From NCBI RefSeq assembly GCF_003105155.1, contig NZ_QETK01000006.1, forward strand, positions 62,001 through 126,000: DNA of 64,000 nt. The letters run 5' to 3'. Source of the DNA: Pseudomonas sp. SDI (GTDB taxonomy: Bacteria > Pseudomonadota > Gammaproteobacteria > Pseudomonadales > Pseudomonadaceae). Position numbers and translations under genes: made by a program. The notes under the pieces are model-generated. The model worked only from the letters and a program-made list of their open reading frames with translations, had not been told where the DNA came from and ran no database searches. Shown one piece after another: positions 1 through 20,268 of this stretch. Numbering within the stretch: the stretch's first letter is position 1; each line of letters starts with the position of its first letter.

Positions 1-270
1 GGCGTGCTGATCATCGAAGCCATGGCCCAGGCGGCCGGCATCCTCGGCTTCAAGATGCTCGACGTCAAACCGGCGGACGGCACGCTGTACTACTTCGTCG
101 GCTCCGACAAGCTGCGCTTCCGTCAGCCTGTGTTGCCGGGCGACCAACTGATCCTCGAAGCCAAGTTCATCAGTTGCAAGCGCCAGATCTGGAAGTTCGA
201 ATGCCAGGCGTCGGTTGACGGCAAGCCGGTATGCTCGGCCGAGATCATCTGCGCGGAACGCAAACTATGA
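1..270 (+). CDS. fabZ: 3-hydroxyacyl-ACP dehydratase FabZ (C-terminal part, 5' cut by window edge)
   Basis: Dehydrates beta-hydroxyacyl-ACP in type II fatty acid synthesis in the cytoplasm. The frame is open from base 1 and enters at the hot-dog-fold helix: the residues [13 protein letters not shown] contain the family active-site Glu. The rest (ACP- and substrate-tunnel strands, ending CAERKL) is intact; about the first 57 residues lie off the window. The stop TGA overlaps the lpxA ATG (ATGA), so the two are translationally coupled, as in the usual lpxD-fabZ-lpxA-lpxB cluster. Confidence 0.95.
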   Translation, partial: GVLIIEAMAQAAGILGFKMLDVKPADGTLYYFVGSDKLRFRQPVLPGDQLILEAKFISCKRQIWKFECQASVDGKPVCSAEIICAERKL

Positions 271-1043
271 GTTTGATTGACCCTCGGGCAATCATCGATC
301 CGACGGCGAAGCTCGCCGACGGTGTCGAGGTCGGCCCATGGTCGATCATCGGCGCTGGGGTCGAGATCGGGGAAGGGACCGTCATCGGTCCGCACGTTGT
401 GCTCAAAGGACCGACCCGTATCGGCAAGCACAACCGCATCTATCAGTTCTCCTCGGTTGGCGAAGACACCCCGGACCTCAAGTACAAGGGTGAAGAAACG
501 CGCCTGGTGATCGGCGATCACAACGTGATCCGCGAAGGCGTGACCATTCACCGTGGCACCGTGCAGGACCGCAGCGAAACCACGCTGGGCGATCACAACC
601 TGATCATGGCCTACGCGCACATCGGTCACGACAGTGTCATCGGTAACCATTGCATCCTGGTCAACAACACCGCCCTTGCCGGGCATGTGCATGTTGACGA
701 CTGGGCGATCCTTTCCGGGTTCACGCTGGTGCATCAGTTCTGCCATATCGGCGCCCACAGCTTCTCCGGCATGGGTACTGCCATTGGCAAGGATGTTCCG
801 GCCTTCGTCACCGTGTTCGGTAACCCGGCCGAAGCCCGCAGCATGAATTTCGAAGGCATGCGCCGTCGCGGATTCAGCGAGGATGCCATTCATGCACTGC
901 GTCGCGCCTACAAGGTGGTCTACCGTCAGGGCCTGACCGTCGACCAGGCGATTGCCGAGCTCGAAGAAGCGTCGCAGCAGTTCCCGGAAGTGGAAATGTT
1001 CCGCCAGTCCATCCAGACCTCCGCCCGCGGCATCACCCGCTGA
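267..1043 (+). CDS. lpxA: UDP-N-acetylglucosamine acyltransferase LpxA
   Basis: First step of lipid A synthesis: transfers a 3-hydroxyacyl chain from ACP to the 3-OH of UDP-GlcNAc. The 258-residue length is normal for the family. The N-terminal two thirds is a left-handed beta-helix of hexapeptide repeats (I/V-G-x4 periodicity from about residue 10 to 185). The motif AYAHIGHD at 115-122 carries the two family histidines; H121 aligns with the catalytic base (E. coli H125). The ATG at 267 was chosen because it overlaps the fabZ stop and gives the canonical start MSLIDP; an upstream in-frame ATG at 231 would lie inside fabZ. Confidence 0.97.
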   Translation: MSLIDPRAIIDPTAKLADGVEVGPWSIIGAGVEIGEGTVIGPHVVLKGPTRIGKHNRIYQFSSVGEDTPDLKYKGEETRLVIGDHNVIREGVTIHRGTVQDRSETTLGDHNLIMAYAHIGHDSVIGNHCILVNNTALAGHVHVDDWAILSGFTLVHQFCHIGAHSFSGMGTAIGKDVPAFVTVFGNPAEARSMNFEGMRRRGFSEDAIHALRRAYKVVYRQGLTVDQAIAELEEASQQFPEVEMFRQSIQTSARGITR

Positions 1044-1044
1044 T

Positions 1045-2172
1045 ATGGCGGCTCTGTGCGTCGCGCTGGTGGCCGGTGAGGCCAGCGGCGATATTCTTGG
1101 CTCCGGCCTGATGCGTGCGCTGAAGGCGCGCCACCCGGAGGTGCGCTTTATCGGTGTCGGCGGCCCGCTGATGGAAGCCGAGGGGCTGCGCTCCTACTTC
1201 CCGATGGAGCGCCTGGCGGTGATGGGCCTGGTGGAAGTGCTGGGCCGCCTGCGCGAGTTGCTCAAGCGGCGCAAGGAACTGATCCAGACCCTGATCGGCG
1301 AAAAGCCCGATGTATTCATCGGTATCGATGCGCCGGACTTCACCCTTAATATCGAACTCAAACTGCGTCAGGCCGGGATCAAGACCGTGCACTACGTCAG
1401 CCCGTCGGTCTGGGCCTGGCGGCAGAAGCGTGTGCTGAAGATCCGCGAAGGCTGCGACCTGATGCTGACGCTGTTCCCGTTCGAAGCCAAATTCTACGAA
1501 GAGCAGGGCGTGCCCGTGCGCTTCGTCGGTCACCCACTGGCCGATACCATCCCGCTGGATGCCGACCGCAGTGCTGCACGTGCGGCGCTGGGGCTGGCCG
1601 ATGGACCGCTGGTGGCGTTGATGCCGGGCAGCCGTGGCGGTGAAGTCGGCCGTCTTGGCGCGCTGTTCCTCGATAGCGCACAGCGTCTGCGCGAACTGGT
1701 GCCAGGGGTGCGTTTCGTATCCCCGTGCGCCAACCCGGCGCGGCGCCAGCAACTGGAACAGATGCTCGAAGGTCGTGACCTGCCGCTGACCCTGCTCGAC
1801 GGCCAGTCGCACCAGGCCTTGGCGGCTTGTGACGCGGTGCTGATCGCCTCGGGCACCGCCACCCTTGAAGCGCTGCTGTTCAAACGGCCGATGGTGGTGG
1901 CCTATCGCCTGGCACCATTGACCTACTGGATTCTCAAACGTCTGGTGAAAAGCCCCTACGTGTCCTTGCCCAACCTGCTGGCTCAGCGCCTGCTGGTTCC
2001 CGAGCTGTTGCAGGAGGCCGCTACCAGCGAAGCCTTGGCACAGACTGTGGCGCCGCTGATTAGTGGTGGTCTGCAACAGACCGAAGGCTTCGATCAGATT
2101 CACCGCACCCTGCGCCGCGACGCCTCTAATCAGGCGGCGGACGCGGTGCTGGCCTTGCTGGAAAACCGTTAA
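1045..2172 (+). CDS. lpxB: Lipid-A-disaccharide synthase LpxB
   Basis: Glycosyltransferase (GT19) that condenses UDP-2,3-diacylglucosamine with lipid X to give the lipid A disaccharide at the inner membrane. It is 375 residues. The N-terminal glycine-rich motif [10 protein letters not shown] (residues 8-17) and the later [10 protein letters not shown] motif near residue 270 are typical of the family. The start at 1045 is 1 nt after the lpxA stop; an earlier in-frame ATG at 952 would run through lpxA. It is followed immediately (0 nt) by rnhB, forming a tight operon. Confidence 0.97.
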   Translation: MAALCVALVAGEASGDILGSGLMRALKARHPEVRFIGVGGPLMEAEGLRSYFPMERLAVMGLVEVLGRLRELLKRRKELIQTLIGEKPDVFIGIDAPDFTLNIELKLRQAGIKTVHYVSPSVWAWRQKRVLKIREGCDLMLTLFPFEAKFYEEQGVPVRFVGHPLADTIPLDADRSAARAALGLADGPLVALMPGSRGGEVGRLGALFLDSAQRLRELVPGVRFVSPCANPARRQQLEQMLEGRDLPLTLLDGQSHQALAACDAVLIASGTATLEALLFKRPMVVAYRLAPLTYWILKRLVKSPYVSLPNLLAQRLLVPELLQEAATSEALAQTVAPLISGGLQQTEGFDQIHRTLRRDASNQAADAVLALLENR

Positions 2173-2802
2173 ATGCAATTTGGACTGGACTTCAACCTGG
2201 TCGAAGACCTGGTCGCCGGCGTCGACGAAGTAGGCCGTGGCCCGCTGTGCGGCGCCGTGGTGACGGCAGCGGTGATTCTCGACCCGAACCGGCCGATCCT
2301 GGGTCTGAACGATTCGAAGAAACTGACCGAAGCCAAGCGCGAGAAACTTTTCGACGAGATCTGCGAAAAAGCCCTGAGCTTTCATATCGCCCGCGCCGAA
2401 GTCGAGGAAATCGACGAACTGAACATCCTGCACGCCACCATGCTGGCCATGCAGCGCGCGGTCGAAGGCCTGCACGTGACACCGAAACTGGCGCTGATCG
2501 ACGGCAACCGTTGCCCCAAGCTGAATGTGCCGTCGGCACCGGTGGTCAAGGGTGATAGCCAGGTGCCGGCGATTGCTGCTGCGTCGATCCTGGCCAAGGT
2601 CACCCGTGACCGCGAGATGGCTGCATTCGAGCTGATCTACCCCGGTTATGGCATCGGTGGGCACAAGGGCTACCCGACGCCTGTGCACCTGGAGGCGCTG
2701 GCCCGGCTCGGCCCCACGCCGATTCACCGGCGTTCGTTCGCCCCGGTCCGCGCCGCTTTCGAGGCGCACGGCGGTCAAGGGCGCAGCCTGCTCAAGGGGT
2801 AG
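2173..2802 (+). CDS. rnhB: Ribonuclease HII
   Basis: Endonuclease that nicks RNA-DNA hybrids and removes single ribonucleotides misincorporated in DNA. It is 209 residues. The motif [10 protein letters not shown] (17-26) contains the D-E metal ligands, and the later LIDGNR carries the third acidic ligand. The start codon abuts the lpxB stop. The order lpxB-rnhB-dnaE is conserved in gammaproteobacteria. Confidence 0.97.
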   Translation: MQFGLDFNLVEDLVAGVDEVGRGPLCGAVVTAAVILDPNRPILGLNDSKKLTEAKREKLFDEICEKALSFHIARAEVEEIDELNILHATMLAMQRAVEGLHVTPKLALIDGNRCPKLNVPSAPVVKGDSQVPAIAAASILAKVTRDREMAAFELIYPGYGIGGHKGYPTPVHLEALARLGPTPIHRRSFAPVRAAFEAHGGQGRSLLKG

Positions 2803-2845
2803 CTGCGGGCAGGTTTACCGCCTGTCAGGATGCTGTTTTGATCGA

Positions 2846-2872
2846 GGCCCGGTACAATCCGGGCCTTGTTGT
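2846..2872 (+). terminator. Probable intrinsic terminator between rnhB and dnaE
   Basis: Stem GGCCCGG / CCGGGCC (2846-2852 with 2859-2865), 6-nt loop, followed by a T-rich but interrupted tract (TTGTTGTTTTG). It lies 44 nt after rnhB and just before dnaE, so it could end the lipid A operon or attenuate read-through. Confidence 0.5.
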
Positions 2873-2894
2873 TTTGTGCTGCTATAGGATCATC

Positions 2895-6416
<3,522 letters not shown>

Positions 6417-6522
6417 ATTGATGCTTTTTTAATCTCGACCTGAATGCGCCCGATCCCTTAAGGTAGGGCGCCAAACGGATCAACCGGCCGGCCGCCTGGC
6501 CGTCGACCCAAGACGGATGCCT

Positions 6523-7470
6523 ATGAACCCGAATTTTCTGGATTTCGAACAGCCGATTGCTGACCTGCAAGCCAAGATCGAAGAGCTGCGCCTGGTCGGC
6601 AATGACAACTCGCTGAACATCGGCGATGAGATCGCCCGTCTGCAAGACAAGAGCAGCACGCTCACCGAAAGCATTTTCGGCAACCTGAGCAGCTGGCAGA
6701 TTGCGCGTCTGGCGCGTCACCCGCGTCGTCCGTACACCCTGGACTACATCGAGCACATCTTCACCGAGTTCGACGAACTGCACGGCGACCGTCACTTCGC
6801 CGACGACGCCGCGATTGTCGGCGGCGTTGCCCGTCTGGACGGCCGTCCGGTCATGGTTATCGGCCATCAGAAGGGCCGTGAAGTGCGCGAGAAAGTCCGC
6901 CGCAACTTCGGCATGCCACGTCCGGAAGGCTACCGCAAGGCCTGCCGCCTGATGGAAATGGCCGAACGCTTCAAGATGCCGATCCTGACCTTCATCGACA
7001 CCCCAGGTGCTTACCCGGGTATCGATGCCGAAGAGCGCAACCAGAGTGAAGCGATTGCCTGGAACCTGCGCGTCATGGCCCGCCTGAAAACCCCGATCAT
7101 CGCGACCGTGATCGGTGAAGGTGGTTCGGGCGGTGCGCTGGCCATCGGTGTCTGCGACCAACTGAACATGCTGCAATACTCCACCTACTCGGTGATTTCG
7201 CCGGAAGGCTGTGCGTCGATCCTGTGGAAGACCGCCGACAAGGCTGCCGACGCTGCCGAAGCGATGGGTATCACGGCCGAGCGCCTGAAGGGCCTGGGTA
7301 TCGTCGACAAGGTCATCCAGGAGCCGCTGGGCGGCGCCCACCGCGATCCGGTTGGCGTTTCGGCGTCGATCCGCGGCGAGCTGATCGAGCAGCTGGACAT
7401 GCTGAAGAAGTTCGACAATGACGCGCTGCTCAAGCGTCGTTACGACCGTCTGATGAGCTACGGGCTCTGA
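6523..7470 (+). CDS. accA: Acetyl-CoA carboxylase carboxyltransferase subunit alpha
   Basis: With AccD forms the carboxyltransferase that moves the biotin-bound carboxylate to acetyl-CoA, giving malonyl-CoA. It is 315 residues. The crotonase-like core carries the oxyanion-hole glycines in [13 protein letters not shown] and the motif [11 protein letters not shown]. The start at 6523 (MNPNFLDFE) was preferred over ATG 6517, which would add only two residues. It lies 100 nt downstream of dnaE. Confidence 0.97.
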   Translation: MNPNFLDFEQPIADLQAKIEELRLVGNDNSLNIGDEIARLQDKSSTLTESIFGNLSSWQIARLARHPRRPYTLDYIEHIFTEFDELHGDRHFADDAAIVGGVARLDGRPVMVIGHQKGREVREKVRRNFGMPRPEGYRKACRLMEMAERFKMPILTFIDTPGAYPGIDAEERNQSEAIAWNLRVMARLKTPIIATVIGEGGSGGALAIGVCDQLNMLQYSTYSVISPEGCASILWKTADKAADAAEAMGITAERLKGLGIVDKVIQEPLGGAHRDPVGVSASIRGELIEQLDMLKKFDNDALLKRRYDRLMSYGL

Positions 7471-7476
7471 TCTGAG

Positions 7477-7575
7477 GTCGGCGGGGCGCCTGTCGTCGGC
7501 AAGGCCGGCGCCCACATGAACGCCTGTGCAATCCTGTGGGCGCTGGTGTTGCCAGCGATAGAGGGCAAAGCCCTC
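7477..7575. repeat. REP-like palindromic elements
   Basis: Between accA and tilS lie two degenerate palindromes: GGGCGCC...GGCGCCC (7485-7513) and TGTGGGCGCTGG...CCAGCG (about 7535-7558). Their sequence and setting resemble Pseudomonas REP elements. They may also stabilise or terminate the accA mRNA. Confidence 0.5.
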
Positions 7576-7588
7576 GCCAGGTGCTCCC

Positions 7589-8896
7589 ATGACTGACCTT
7601 ACGCAACAACTCTTCTCGCGTCTTACCCCCTGGCAGCAGGCTCCGTCCTGGTGCATCGCCCTCTCCGGTGGCCTCGACTCTACCGTCCTGCTGCACCAGT
7701 TGGCCGAACTGTCCCGCCAGCATTCCTTGCCGCCACTGCGCGCCCTGCATGTCCATCACGGCCTGCAAGCTGCCGCCGACGCCTGGCCAGCCCATTGCCA
7801 GCACCTCTGCGCACAGCTAGGGATCCCGCTCCAGGTCATCGCGGTACAGGTTGCCGACAGCGCCAGCCTCGAACAGGCGGCTCGCGACGCCCGCTACGCT
7901 GCCTTCGGTGCCGCGCTGGGCCCAGGTGAAGTGCTGCTGACCGGCCAGCACCGCGAAGACCAGGCCGAAACCCTGCTCCTGCGGCTGTTGCGCGGTGCCG
8001 GCCTGCGTGGCCTGACGGCCATGCCGGAGTCGCGGCCATTGGGGCCGGGCGTGCTGCTGCGGCCCCTGCTCGACACCCCCCGCAACGATCTCCAGGCCTA
8101 TGCCCAGGTCCACGGCCTCGACTGGATCGAAGACCCGTCCAACCGCGACACGCAGTTCTCGCGCAATTACTTGCGCCATCAGGTGCTGCCGGCGCTGCTC
8201 CAGCGCTGGCCGCAAGCTGCGCGCAGCCTGGCCCGCAGTGCGGCGCACCTGGGCGAAGCCCAGGCCCTGCTCGACGAACTGGCCGCGCAGGACCTTGCCC
8301 TGGCGCAACCCCTCGACCAATGGCCATGGTTGCAACTGCCGTCGCTGCAACTGGCTGCGTTACGCCAGCTGTCCCCGGCGCGCCAGCGCAACGCCCTGCA
8401 ATACTGGCTGGCGGCTCGCACGCGGCTGCCGGACACGCGCCACTGGTCGGGTTGGGACGACCTGCGTGACGCCGCCGGCGACGGCCGGCCAGTGTGGCGG
8501 CTGACCGACGGCGAACTGCACCGCTGCGGCGAGCGCGTGTACTGGCTCAGCGGCGCCTGGCTGCAAACACCACCGGCAGTCCAGCCCTGGCTTGCACCGG
8601 CGCAAGCGCTGGCGCTGAGCGGCAACGGCCGGGTCGAACTCAGCGGCACGTTGCCGCAGGGGCCGTTGCAGATCCGCTACCGGCGCGGCGGCGAAATCCT
8701 CGATTTGCCCGGGCGTGGCCGCCGCGACCTGAAGCGCCTGCTCAACGAGCAACAGCTGCCGTTGTTTGCCCGCGCACGCCTGCCTTTGCTGTTCCAGGGC
8801 GACCGACTGCTGGCGGTCGCCAACCTGCCAGAACTGTCCGTCGGCGACTGGCAATTGCAATGGTATGCGCCGACGAGCGAGCAAGGTTTGAGATGA
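7589..8896 (+). CDS. tilS: tRNA(Ile)-lysidine synthase TilS
   Basis: ATP-dependent enzyme that converts C34 of the CAU-anticodon tRNA-Ile to lysidine, switching it from Met to Ile decoding; essential in bacteria. It is 435 residues. The PP-loop SGGLDS is at 26-31, followed by the lysidine-specific motif GQHREDQAET, and a C-terminal tRNA-binding domain ends with the RRGGE...RDLKRLLNE segment. The ATG at 7589 gives MTDLTQQL. Confidence 0.96.
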   Translation: MTDLTQQLFSRLTPWQQAPSWCIALSGGLDSTVLLHQLAELSRQHSLPPLRALHVHHGLQAAADAWPAHCQHLCAQLGIPLQVIAVQVADSASLEQAARDARYAAFGAALGPGEVLLTGQHREDQAETLLLRLLRGAGLRGLTAMPESRPLGPGVLLRPLLDTPRNDLQAYAQVHGLDWIEDPSNRDTQFSRNYLRHQVLPALLQRWPQAARSLARSAAHLGEAQALLDELAAQDLALAQPLDQWPWLQLPSLQLAALRQLSPARQRNALQYWLAARTRLPDTRHWSGWDDLRDAAGDGRPVWRLTDGELHRCGERVYWLSGAWLQTPPAVQPWLAPAQALALSGNGRVELSGTLPQGPLQIRYRRGGEILDLPGRGRRDLKRLLNEQQLPLFARARLPLLFQGDRLLAVANLPELSVGDWQLQWYAPTSEQGLR

Positions 8897-9147
8897 AAGG
8901 GACATTCGGGTAGACTACGCTCCCTTCTTGATACAGCTTCTGTGAGCTCACTTCGAACCACAGCAGTTGCCGATTACCAAGCAGTTTTTTGCTGGGCGAT
9001 TCTAAAAATGTGTAGCGAGCTCCGTACCGGGTTTTCAACCCCCGGTCTGTCCAGGCGCGGCAGTTTTTTAAGTAGCACTGTGATTGACGCAGGTGATCGG
9101 GGGCTTCGGCCTTCCTTCGCTTTCCCCGGCGGCGCAGACCGCTTTAA

Positions 9148-11646
<2,499 letters not shown>

Positions 11647-11740
11647 CGCTCATTTCTCCGGTAAAGTACCGCTCGTTCAATCCCTGACCGCAAGGTCAGG
11701 GGCTTGTCCGCGTCAGGCCTGCCTGCGTTTTACTGCCTGA

Positions 11741-13090
<1,350 letters not shown>

Positions 13091-13249
13091 GCGAGAGATG
13101 GTAAAAAGACCGCGGAGTGACGCCGATCGGTCCTGCTGATCGTTGGCTAAACTCTCGCTGCAAGTGCTTGTCCCACAAAGCCTGGCTTCGGCCAGGCTTC
13201 GTGCCATCAGCGCCTTGCACATGGCGGTCTTTTTCCACTGGATACCCTG

Positions 13250-13528
13250 ATGCGCAGTCCTTATTGGTTGTTCCTCGTCTTGCTCTTGTTGCTGGGTGGC
13301 CTGCAATACCGCCTCTGGGTCGGTAATGGCAGTCTGGCCCAAGTCACCGAGCTGAAACAGCAGATTGCCGAACAGCACGCCGAAAACGAGCGTTTGCTGG
13401 AGCGTAATCGCGTGCTCGATGCCGAAGTGCTGGAGTTGAAGAAAGGTATGGAAACCGTCGAAGAACGGGCTCGCCACGAGCTGGGTATGGTCAAGGAGGG
13501 TGAAACCCTCTACCAGTTGGCCCAATGA
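13250..13528 (+). CDS. ftsB: Cell division protein FtsB
   Basis: Small bitopic divisome protein that bridges FtsQ and FtsL and helps activate FtsWI. It is 92 residues: a membrane segment at about 5-21 (YWLFLVLLLLLGGLQY) and a leucine-zipper-like coiled coil at about 30-70. A hairpin AGCCTGGC...GCCAGGCT (about 13179-13198) sits upstream. Its stop overlaps the ispD start (ATGA). Confidence 0.94.
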   Translation: MRSPYWLFLVLLLLLGGLQYRLWVGNGSLAQVTELKQQIAEQHAENERLLERNRVLDAEVLELKKGMETVEERARHELGMVKEGETLYQLAQ

Positions 13529-14232
13529 TGCAGTCGCTACCGGCCTTCTGGGCAGTGATTCCCGCTGCGGGTGTTGGTGCCCGCATGGCAGCCGACCGGC
13601 CCAAGCAGTATCTGCAATTGGGCGGGCGGACGATTCTCGAGCATAGCCTCGACTGTTTTCTCGACCATCCCTGCTTGAAGGGGGTGGTGGTCAGCGTTGC
13701 CGCTGACGATCCTTATTGGCCGGGCCTGGCCTGCGCCAGCGATCCGCGTATTCAACGTGCGGCCGGTGGCCGCGAACGGGCCGACTCGGTGCTCAATGCC
13801 TTGTTGCTGCTGCATGCGCAGGGTGCGGCGGACGGCGACTGGGTACTGGTGCATGATGCGGCGCGACCTAACCTGGCGCGGGCCGATCTCGACCGTTTGC
13901 TCGGTGAACTGGCCGACGATCCGGTTGGAGGCCTGTTGGCGGTGCCGGCGCGTGACACGCTCAAGCGTGCCGACGCCAATGGCCGGGTCAGCAGCACCAT
14001 CGATCGCAGCACGGTGTGGCAGGCGTATACCCCGCAGATGTTCCGTCTGGGCGCGTTGCACCGGGCGCTGGCCGATAGCTTGGTGGCCGATGTAGCCATC
14101 ACCGACGAAGCGTCGGCACTGGAATGGGCTGGGCAGGCGCCACGCTTGATCGAGGGGCGCAGCGACAACATCAAGGTGACGCGGCCCGAAGACCTGGAGT
14201 GGTTGCGCCAGCGCTGGGCCAAACGCGGCTGA
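13525..14232 (+). CDS. ispD: 2-C-methyl-D-erythritol 4-phosphate cytidylyltransferase
   Basis: Third step of the MEP isoprenoid pathway: CTP + MEP gives CDP-ME. It is 235 residues. The nucleotidyltransferase signature PAAGVGARMAADRPKQY is near the N-terminus; LVHDAARPN and the terminal IKVTRPEDL motif are present. It is coupled to ftsB by an ATGA overlap. ispF lies about 3 kb downstream instead of directly adjacent, separated by the frmA-fghA locus. Confidence 0.96.
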   Translation: MMQSLPAFWAVIPAAGVGARMAADRPKQYLQLGGRTILEHSLDCFLDHPCLKGVVVSVAADDPYWPGLACASDPRIQRAAGGRERADSVLNALLLLHAQGAADGDWVLVHDAARPNLARADLDRLLGELADDPVGGLLAVPARDTLKRADANGRVSSTIDRSTVWQAYTPQMFRLGALHRALADSLVADVAITDEASALEWAGQAPRLIEGRSDNIKVTRPEDLEWLRQRWAKRG

Positions 14233-14244
14233 ACGTGAGAGCCT

Positions 14245-14267
14245 CATCGCGGGCTCGTCCCGCGATG
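14245..14267. repeat. REP-type palindrome at ispD/LysR convergence
   Basis: Perfect stem CATCGCGGG / CCCGCGATG around CTCGT. The same core recurs at 17249-17273, and half of it near 51156. It lies between two convergent genes and may serve as a bidirectional transcription end. Confidence 0.7.
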
Positions 14268-14272
14268 CTCAT

Positions 14273-15169
14273 TCAACCACCGCGATACTCGGGCAGATTC
14301 CCCAAGCCCTCGCGCAGATAATCCACCAGCTTGCGCACCTTCGGCGACAAGTGCCGCTGTTGCGGATACAGCGCCCACACTGCAGTGTTCGGCGGTTGAT
14401 GCGCCTCCAGCAGCGACACCAGCGCGCCGCTGCCCAGGTGTTCCAGCACGTAGTAATCCGGCAACTGGCACAACCCCATGCCCTGTAACGCCGCATCCAG
14501 CACCGCCTGCCCGCTGTTGCAGCGCCAGTTGCCCTGCACCCGCTGGGCAATCTCGCGGCCGTCCTGCTGCAGTTGCCAGACATCCGAACTGCCGATCAGG
14601 CAGTTGTGCCGGGCCAGTTCCGACAGGCTGTGCGGCCGCCCATAACGCTCCAGGTACGCCGGCGACGCACACAAGTACATCCGCCGTGGTGCCAGCCGTG
14701 CCGCGACCAGCCGCGATTCCTGCAGGCGTCCCAGGCGAATCGCCAGGTCCATACCTTCATGCAGCAAGTCCAGGGTGCGGTTGCTCAGTTCGATGTCCAC
14801 CCGCAACTGCGGATACTGCGCCATGAAGCGCGTTACCAACGGCACGATGAAGCGTTCGCCGTAGGCCACCGCGCAGGTCATGCGCAGCAGCCCCTTGGGC
14901 TCGCTGGTCAGATCGCTCATCGCGCGCAAGGCTTCCTCGCGGCCGTCCTGCAGGCGCTGGCAATGCTGCAGAAAGGTCTGCCCGGCCTCGCTCAGGGTCA
15001 CCCGCCGCGTGCTGCGATAGAGCAGGCGGGTTTGCAGGCGCTCTTCCAGCCGCGCCACCTGACGGCTGATGTGCGACGACGACAGCCCCAGGCGCTCGGC
15101 AGCTGCGGTGAACTGGCCCGACTCGGCCACCGCGACAAACTCGTCGATGCCTTCCCAGCGATTGCTCAT
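14273..15169 (-). CDS. LysR-family transcriptional regulator, divergent from frmA
   Basis: 298 residues. The N-terminal winged helix-turn-helix (about 1-60; FVAVAESGQFTAAAERLG then SSSHISRQVARLE) is followed by a periplasmic-binding-like co-inducer domain. It is divergent from frmA-fghA with about 107 nt between start codons, an arrangement that usually means control of the neighbouring operon. I infer a role in formaldehyde detoxification, but the ligand cannot be read from sequence. Confidence 0.9.
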   Translation of the reverse strand: MSNRWEGIDEFVAVAESGQFTAAAERLGLSSSHISRQVARLEERLQTRLLYRSTRRVTLSEAGQTFLQHCQRLQDGREEALRAMSDLTSEPKGLLRMTCAVAYGERFIVPLVTRFMAQYPQLRVDIELSNRTLDLLHEGMDLAIRLGRLQESRLVAARLAPRRMYLCASPAYLERYGRPHSLSELARHNCLIGSSDVWQLQQDGREIAQRVQGNWRCNSGQAVLDAALQGMGLCQLPDYYVLEHLGSGALVSLLEAHQPPNTAVWALYPQQRHLSPKVRKLVDYLREGLGNLPEYRGG

Positions 15170-15192
15170 CGATTATCCCTGTGTAGCAATAA

Positions 15193-16389
<1,197 letters not shown>

Positions 16390-16397
16390 GGTGTGAC

Positions 16398-17246
16398 ATG
16401 AGCCTGGAAAACATCTCCTGCCAGAAGAGTTTTGGCGGCTGGCACAAGCGTTACCGGCATCGCTCTGCGGTGCTCGGGTGCGACATGGTGTTCGCCGTCT
16501 ACCTGCCGCCGCAGGCAGAGCAGGGCGGTACGTTGCCGGTGCTGTACTGGCTGAGCGGGCTGACCTGCACCGACGAGAACTTCATGCAGAAGGCCGGTGC
16601 GCACAAGCTGGCCGCCGAGCTTGGCCTGATCATCGTTGCCCCCGATACCAGCCCGCGTGGGTCGCAGGTGCCGGGTGACCCGGACGGCGCCTGGGACTTT
16701 GGCCAGGGCGCCGGCTTCTACCTGAATGCCAGCGAGTCGCCGTGGGCCGAGCATTACCGCATGCATGACTATGTGGTGAGCGAGTTGCCAGCGTTGGTCG
16801 AGGCACATTTTCCGGCCTCGACGGCGCGCGCGATCAGCGGTCATTCGATGGGCGGGCATGGTGCGTTGGTCTGTGCGCTACGCAATCCGGGGCGTTATCG
16901 CTCGGTGTCGGCGTTCGCCCCGATCAGCAACCCGATGGATTGCCCGTGGGGACAGAAGGCGTTTTCCCGTTACCTTGGGGAGGAGCGTTCGCGCTGGTGC
17001 GAGTGGGACGCCAGCGTGCTGATTGCTCAGGCCCAGGAGCAGTTGCCGCTGCTGATCGACCAGGGCGATCGCGATGATTTCCTTGAGGGACAGTTGAAGC
17101 CGCAAGTGCTGGTCCAGGCTGCGCAGCAGGCGGGCTACCCGTTGACGCTGCGGATGCAGCCTGGGTATGACCACAGCTATTACTTCATTGCCAGCTTCAT
17201 CGACGAGCATTTGCGCCATCACGCCGAGGCTTTGAGTAACGGCTAA
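16398..17246 (+). CDS. fghA: S-formylglutathione hydrolase
   Basis: Esterase-D-type alpha/beta hydrolase that hydrolyses S-formylglutathione to formate and glutathione. It is 282 residues. The nucleophile elbow [10 protein letters not shown] is near residue 147; the [11 protein letters not shown] oxyanion segment and the C-terminal catalytic His region PGYDHSYYF are present. It lies 8 nt after frmA, forming a two-gene detoxification operon. Confidence 0.96.
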   Translation: MSLENISCQKSFGGWHKRYRHRSAVLGCDMVFAVYLPPQAEQGGTLPVLYWLSGLTCTDENFMQKAGAHKLAAELGLIIVAPDTSPRGSQVPGDPDGAWDFGQGAGFYLNASESPWAEHYRMHDYVVSELPALVEAHFPASTARAISGHSMGGHGALVCALRNPGRYRSVSAFAPISNPMDCPWGQKAFSRYLGEERSRWCEWDASVLIAQAQEQLPLLIDQGDRDDFLEGQLKPQVLVQAAQQAGYPLTLRMQPGYDHSYYFIASFIDEHLRHHAEALSNG

Positions 17247-17248
17247 GC

Positions 17249-17273
17249 GCATCGCGGGCTCGTCCCGCGATGC
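17249..17273. repeat. REP-type palindrome after fghA
   Basis: Ten-base stem GCATCGCGGG / CCCGCGATGC around CTCGT, the same element as at 14245-14267. It probably stabilises the 3' end of the frmA-fghA mRNA. Confidence 0.7.
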
Positions 17274-17295
17274 CTTTGCTTTTCAGGTAGAATCA

Positions 17296-17320
17296 CGCCC
17301 TGTCTCAATCAGGGCGTTTT
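17296..17320 (+). terminator. Hairpin with short T-run just before ispF
   Basis: Stem CGCCCTG / CAGGGCG (17296-17302 with 17310-17316), 7-nt loop, then TTTT. It ends only 6-9 nt before the ispF ATG, so it could be the frmA-fghA terminator or an attenuator in the ispF leader. Confidence 0.5.
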
Positions 17321-17325
17321 ATCTC

Positions 17326-17799
17326 ATGCGTATTGGCCACGGCTACGATGTGCACCGCTTCGCGGACGGCGATTTCATCACCTTGGGTGGGGTGCGCATT
17401 GCGCACACATTCGGCCTGTTGGCCCATTCCGATGGCGACGTGCTGTTGCACGCCTTGAGCGATGCGCTGCTCGGCGCCGCTGCACTGGGCGACATCGGCA
17501 AGCACTTCCCCGACACCGACCCGCAATTCAAGGGCGCCGACAGCCGTGTGCTGCTGCGTCACGTGGTCAAGATCGTCCAGGGCAAAGGCTGGAAAGTCGC
17601 TAACATCGACGCCACCATCGTCGCCCAGGCCCCGAAAATGGCCCCGCATATCGAGACCATGCGCCAGCTGATCGCCGAGGACCTGCAGGTCGAACTCGAC
17701 CAGGTCAACGTCAAGGCCACCACCACCGAAAAACTCGGCTTCACCGGCCGTGAAGAAGGCATCGCCGTCCACGCCGTCGCCTTGTTGCTTGCCGCATGA
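17326..17799 (+). CDS. ispF: 2-C-methyl-D-erythritol 2,4-cyclodiphosphate synthase
   Basis: Fifth step of the MEP pathway, cyclising CDP-ME-2-phosphate. It is 157 residues. The N-terminal GHGYDVHRF contributes the zinc ligands Asp and His, with [10 protein letters not shown] and the C-terminal [13 protein letters not shown] typical of the family. Its end overlaps the truD start by 4 nt. Confidence 0.97.
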   Translation: MRIGHGYDVHRFADGDFITLGGVRIAHTFGLLAHSDGDVLLHALSDALLGAAALGDIGKHFPDTDPQFKGADSRVLLRHVVKIVQGKGWKVANIDATIVAQAPKMAPHIETMRQLIAEDLQVELDQVNVKATTTEKLGFTGREEGIAVHAVALLLAA

Positions 17800-18841
17800 C
17801 CGAACTCGAACTGCTCGGCCCACGCGCATCGGGCCCATCCCTGGGGAGCGCCGTGCTCAAGGCGGTGGCCGAAGACTTCCAGGTCGACGAAGTGCTCGAC
17901 ATCCCCCTCTCCGGCCAGGGCGAACACCTCTGGCTGTGGGTGGAAAAACGCGAACTCAACACCGAGGAGGCCGCCCGCCGCCTGGCCAAGGCCGCCGGCG
18001 TGCCGCTGCGCACGGTCAGCTATGCCGGGCTCAAGGATCGCCAGGCGCTTACCCGCCAGTGGTTCAGCCTGCACCTGCCGGGCAAGGCCGACCCGGACCT
18101 GAGCGCTGCCGAGAACGAAACCCTGAGCATCCTCAAGGTCACCCGCCACAGCCGCAAACTGCAGCGTGGTGCGCACTCGGCCAACGGTTTCACCCTGCGC
18201 CTGACTGCGCTCAATGCCGATCACGCCGCGCTCAATGCGCGCTTGGAAATCCTGCGTAGCCAGGGCGTGCCGAACTACTTCGGCAGCCAGCGCTTCGGTC
18301 ACGCTGGCGGCAACCTGCACGACGCCCGGCAGTGGGCGCAGCGCCAGGCTCTGCCGGAACAACGCAACGTCCGCTCGCGGCTGCTTTCCACCGCGCGCAG
18401 CTTCATCTTCAACCAGGCTCTGGCCGCGCGTGTGGCCGATGGCAGTTGGAACCAGGCGCGGGTCGGCGACCTGTTGTCGTTCACTGAAAGCCGTAGTTTC
18501 TTCCCGGCCGGCGAGGCCGAATGCAGTGACCCGCGCCTGGCGATTCTCGACCTGCATCCGACCGGCCCGCTGTGGGGCGACGGGGCGCTGGCCACCAGTG
18601 CCGAGCCCGGCGCGATCGAGCAGCGACTGGGCGAACAGGAGCAGGCGCTGTGCCAATGGTTGGCGCGAGCCAACCTCAATCAGGAACGTCGCATTCTGCG
18701 GCTGCCCATTGGCGGTCTGACGTGGCATTATCCCGAGCCTGATATCCTGCAACTGGAATTCGTCCTGCCGGCCGGATGCTTCGCCACCGTGGTTGTGCGC
18801 GAACTTGTCGATCTGGTGCCGGTAGGGCAGACGGACAGCCC

Positions 18842-18854
<13 letters not shown>
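17796..18854 (+). CDS. truD: tRNA pseudouridine(13) synthase TruD
   Basis: Isomerises U13 of tRNA-Glu. It is 352 residues. The family motif [14 protein letters not shown] contains the catalytic Asp (E. coli D80 equivalent); the TRUD insertion domain carries NYFGSQRFG. The ATGA overlap with ispF and the overlap with surE downstream indicate one ispF-truD-surE-pcm transcription unit. Confidence 0.96.

Positions 18855-20268
<1,414 letters not shown>

Noticed and set aside
1033-2778. Long open frame on the minus strand opposite lpxB-rnhB
   Set aside because: Antisense to two certain genes. Its His/Gln/Arg/Ala-rich composition is what the reverse strand of high-GC coding DNA gives; no domain was recognised.
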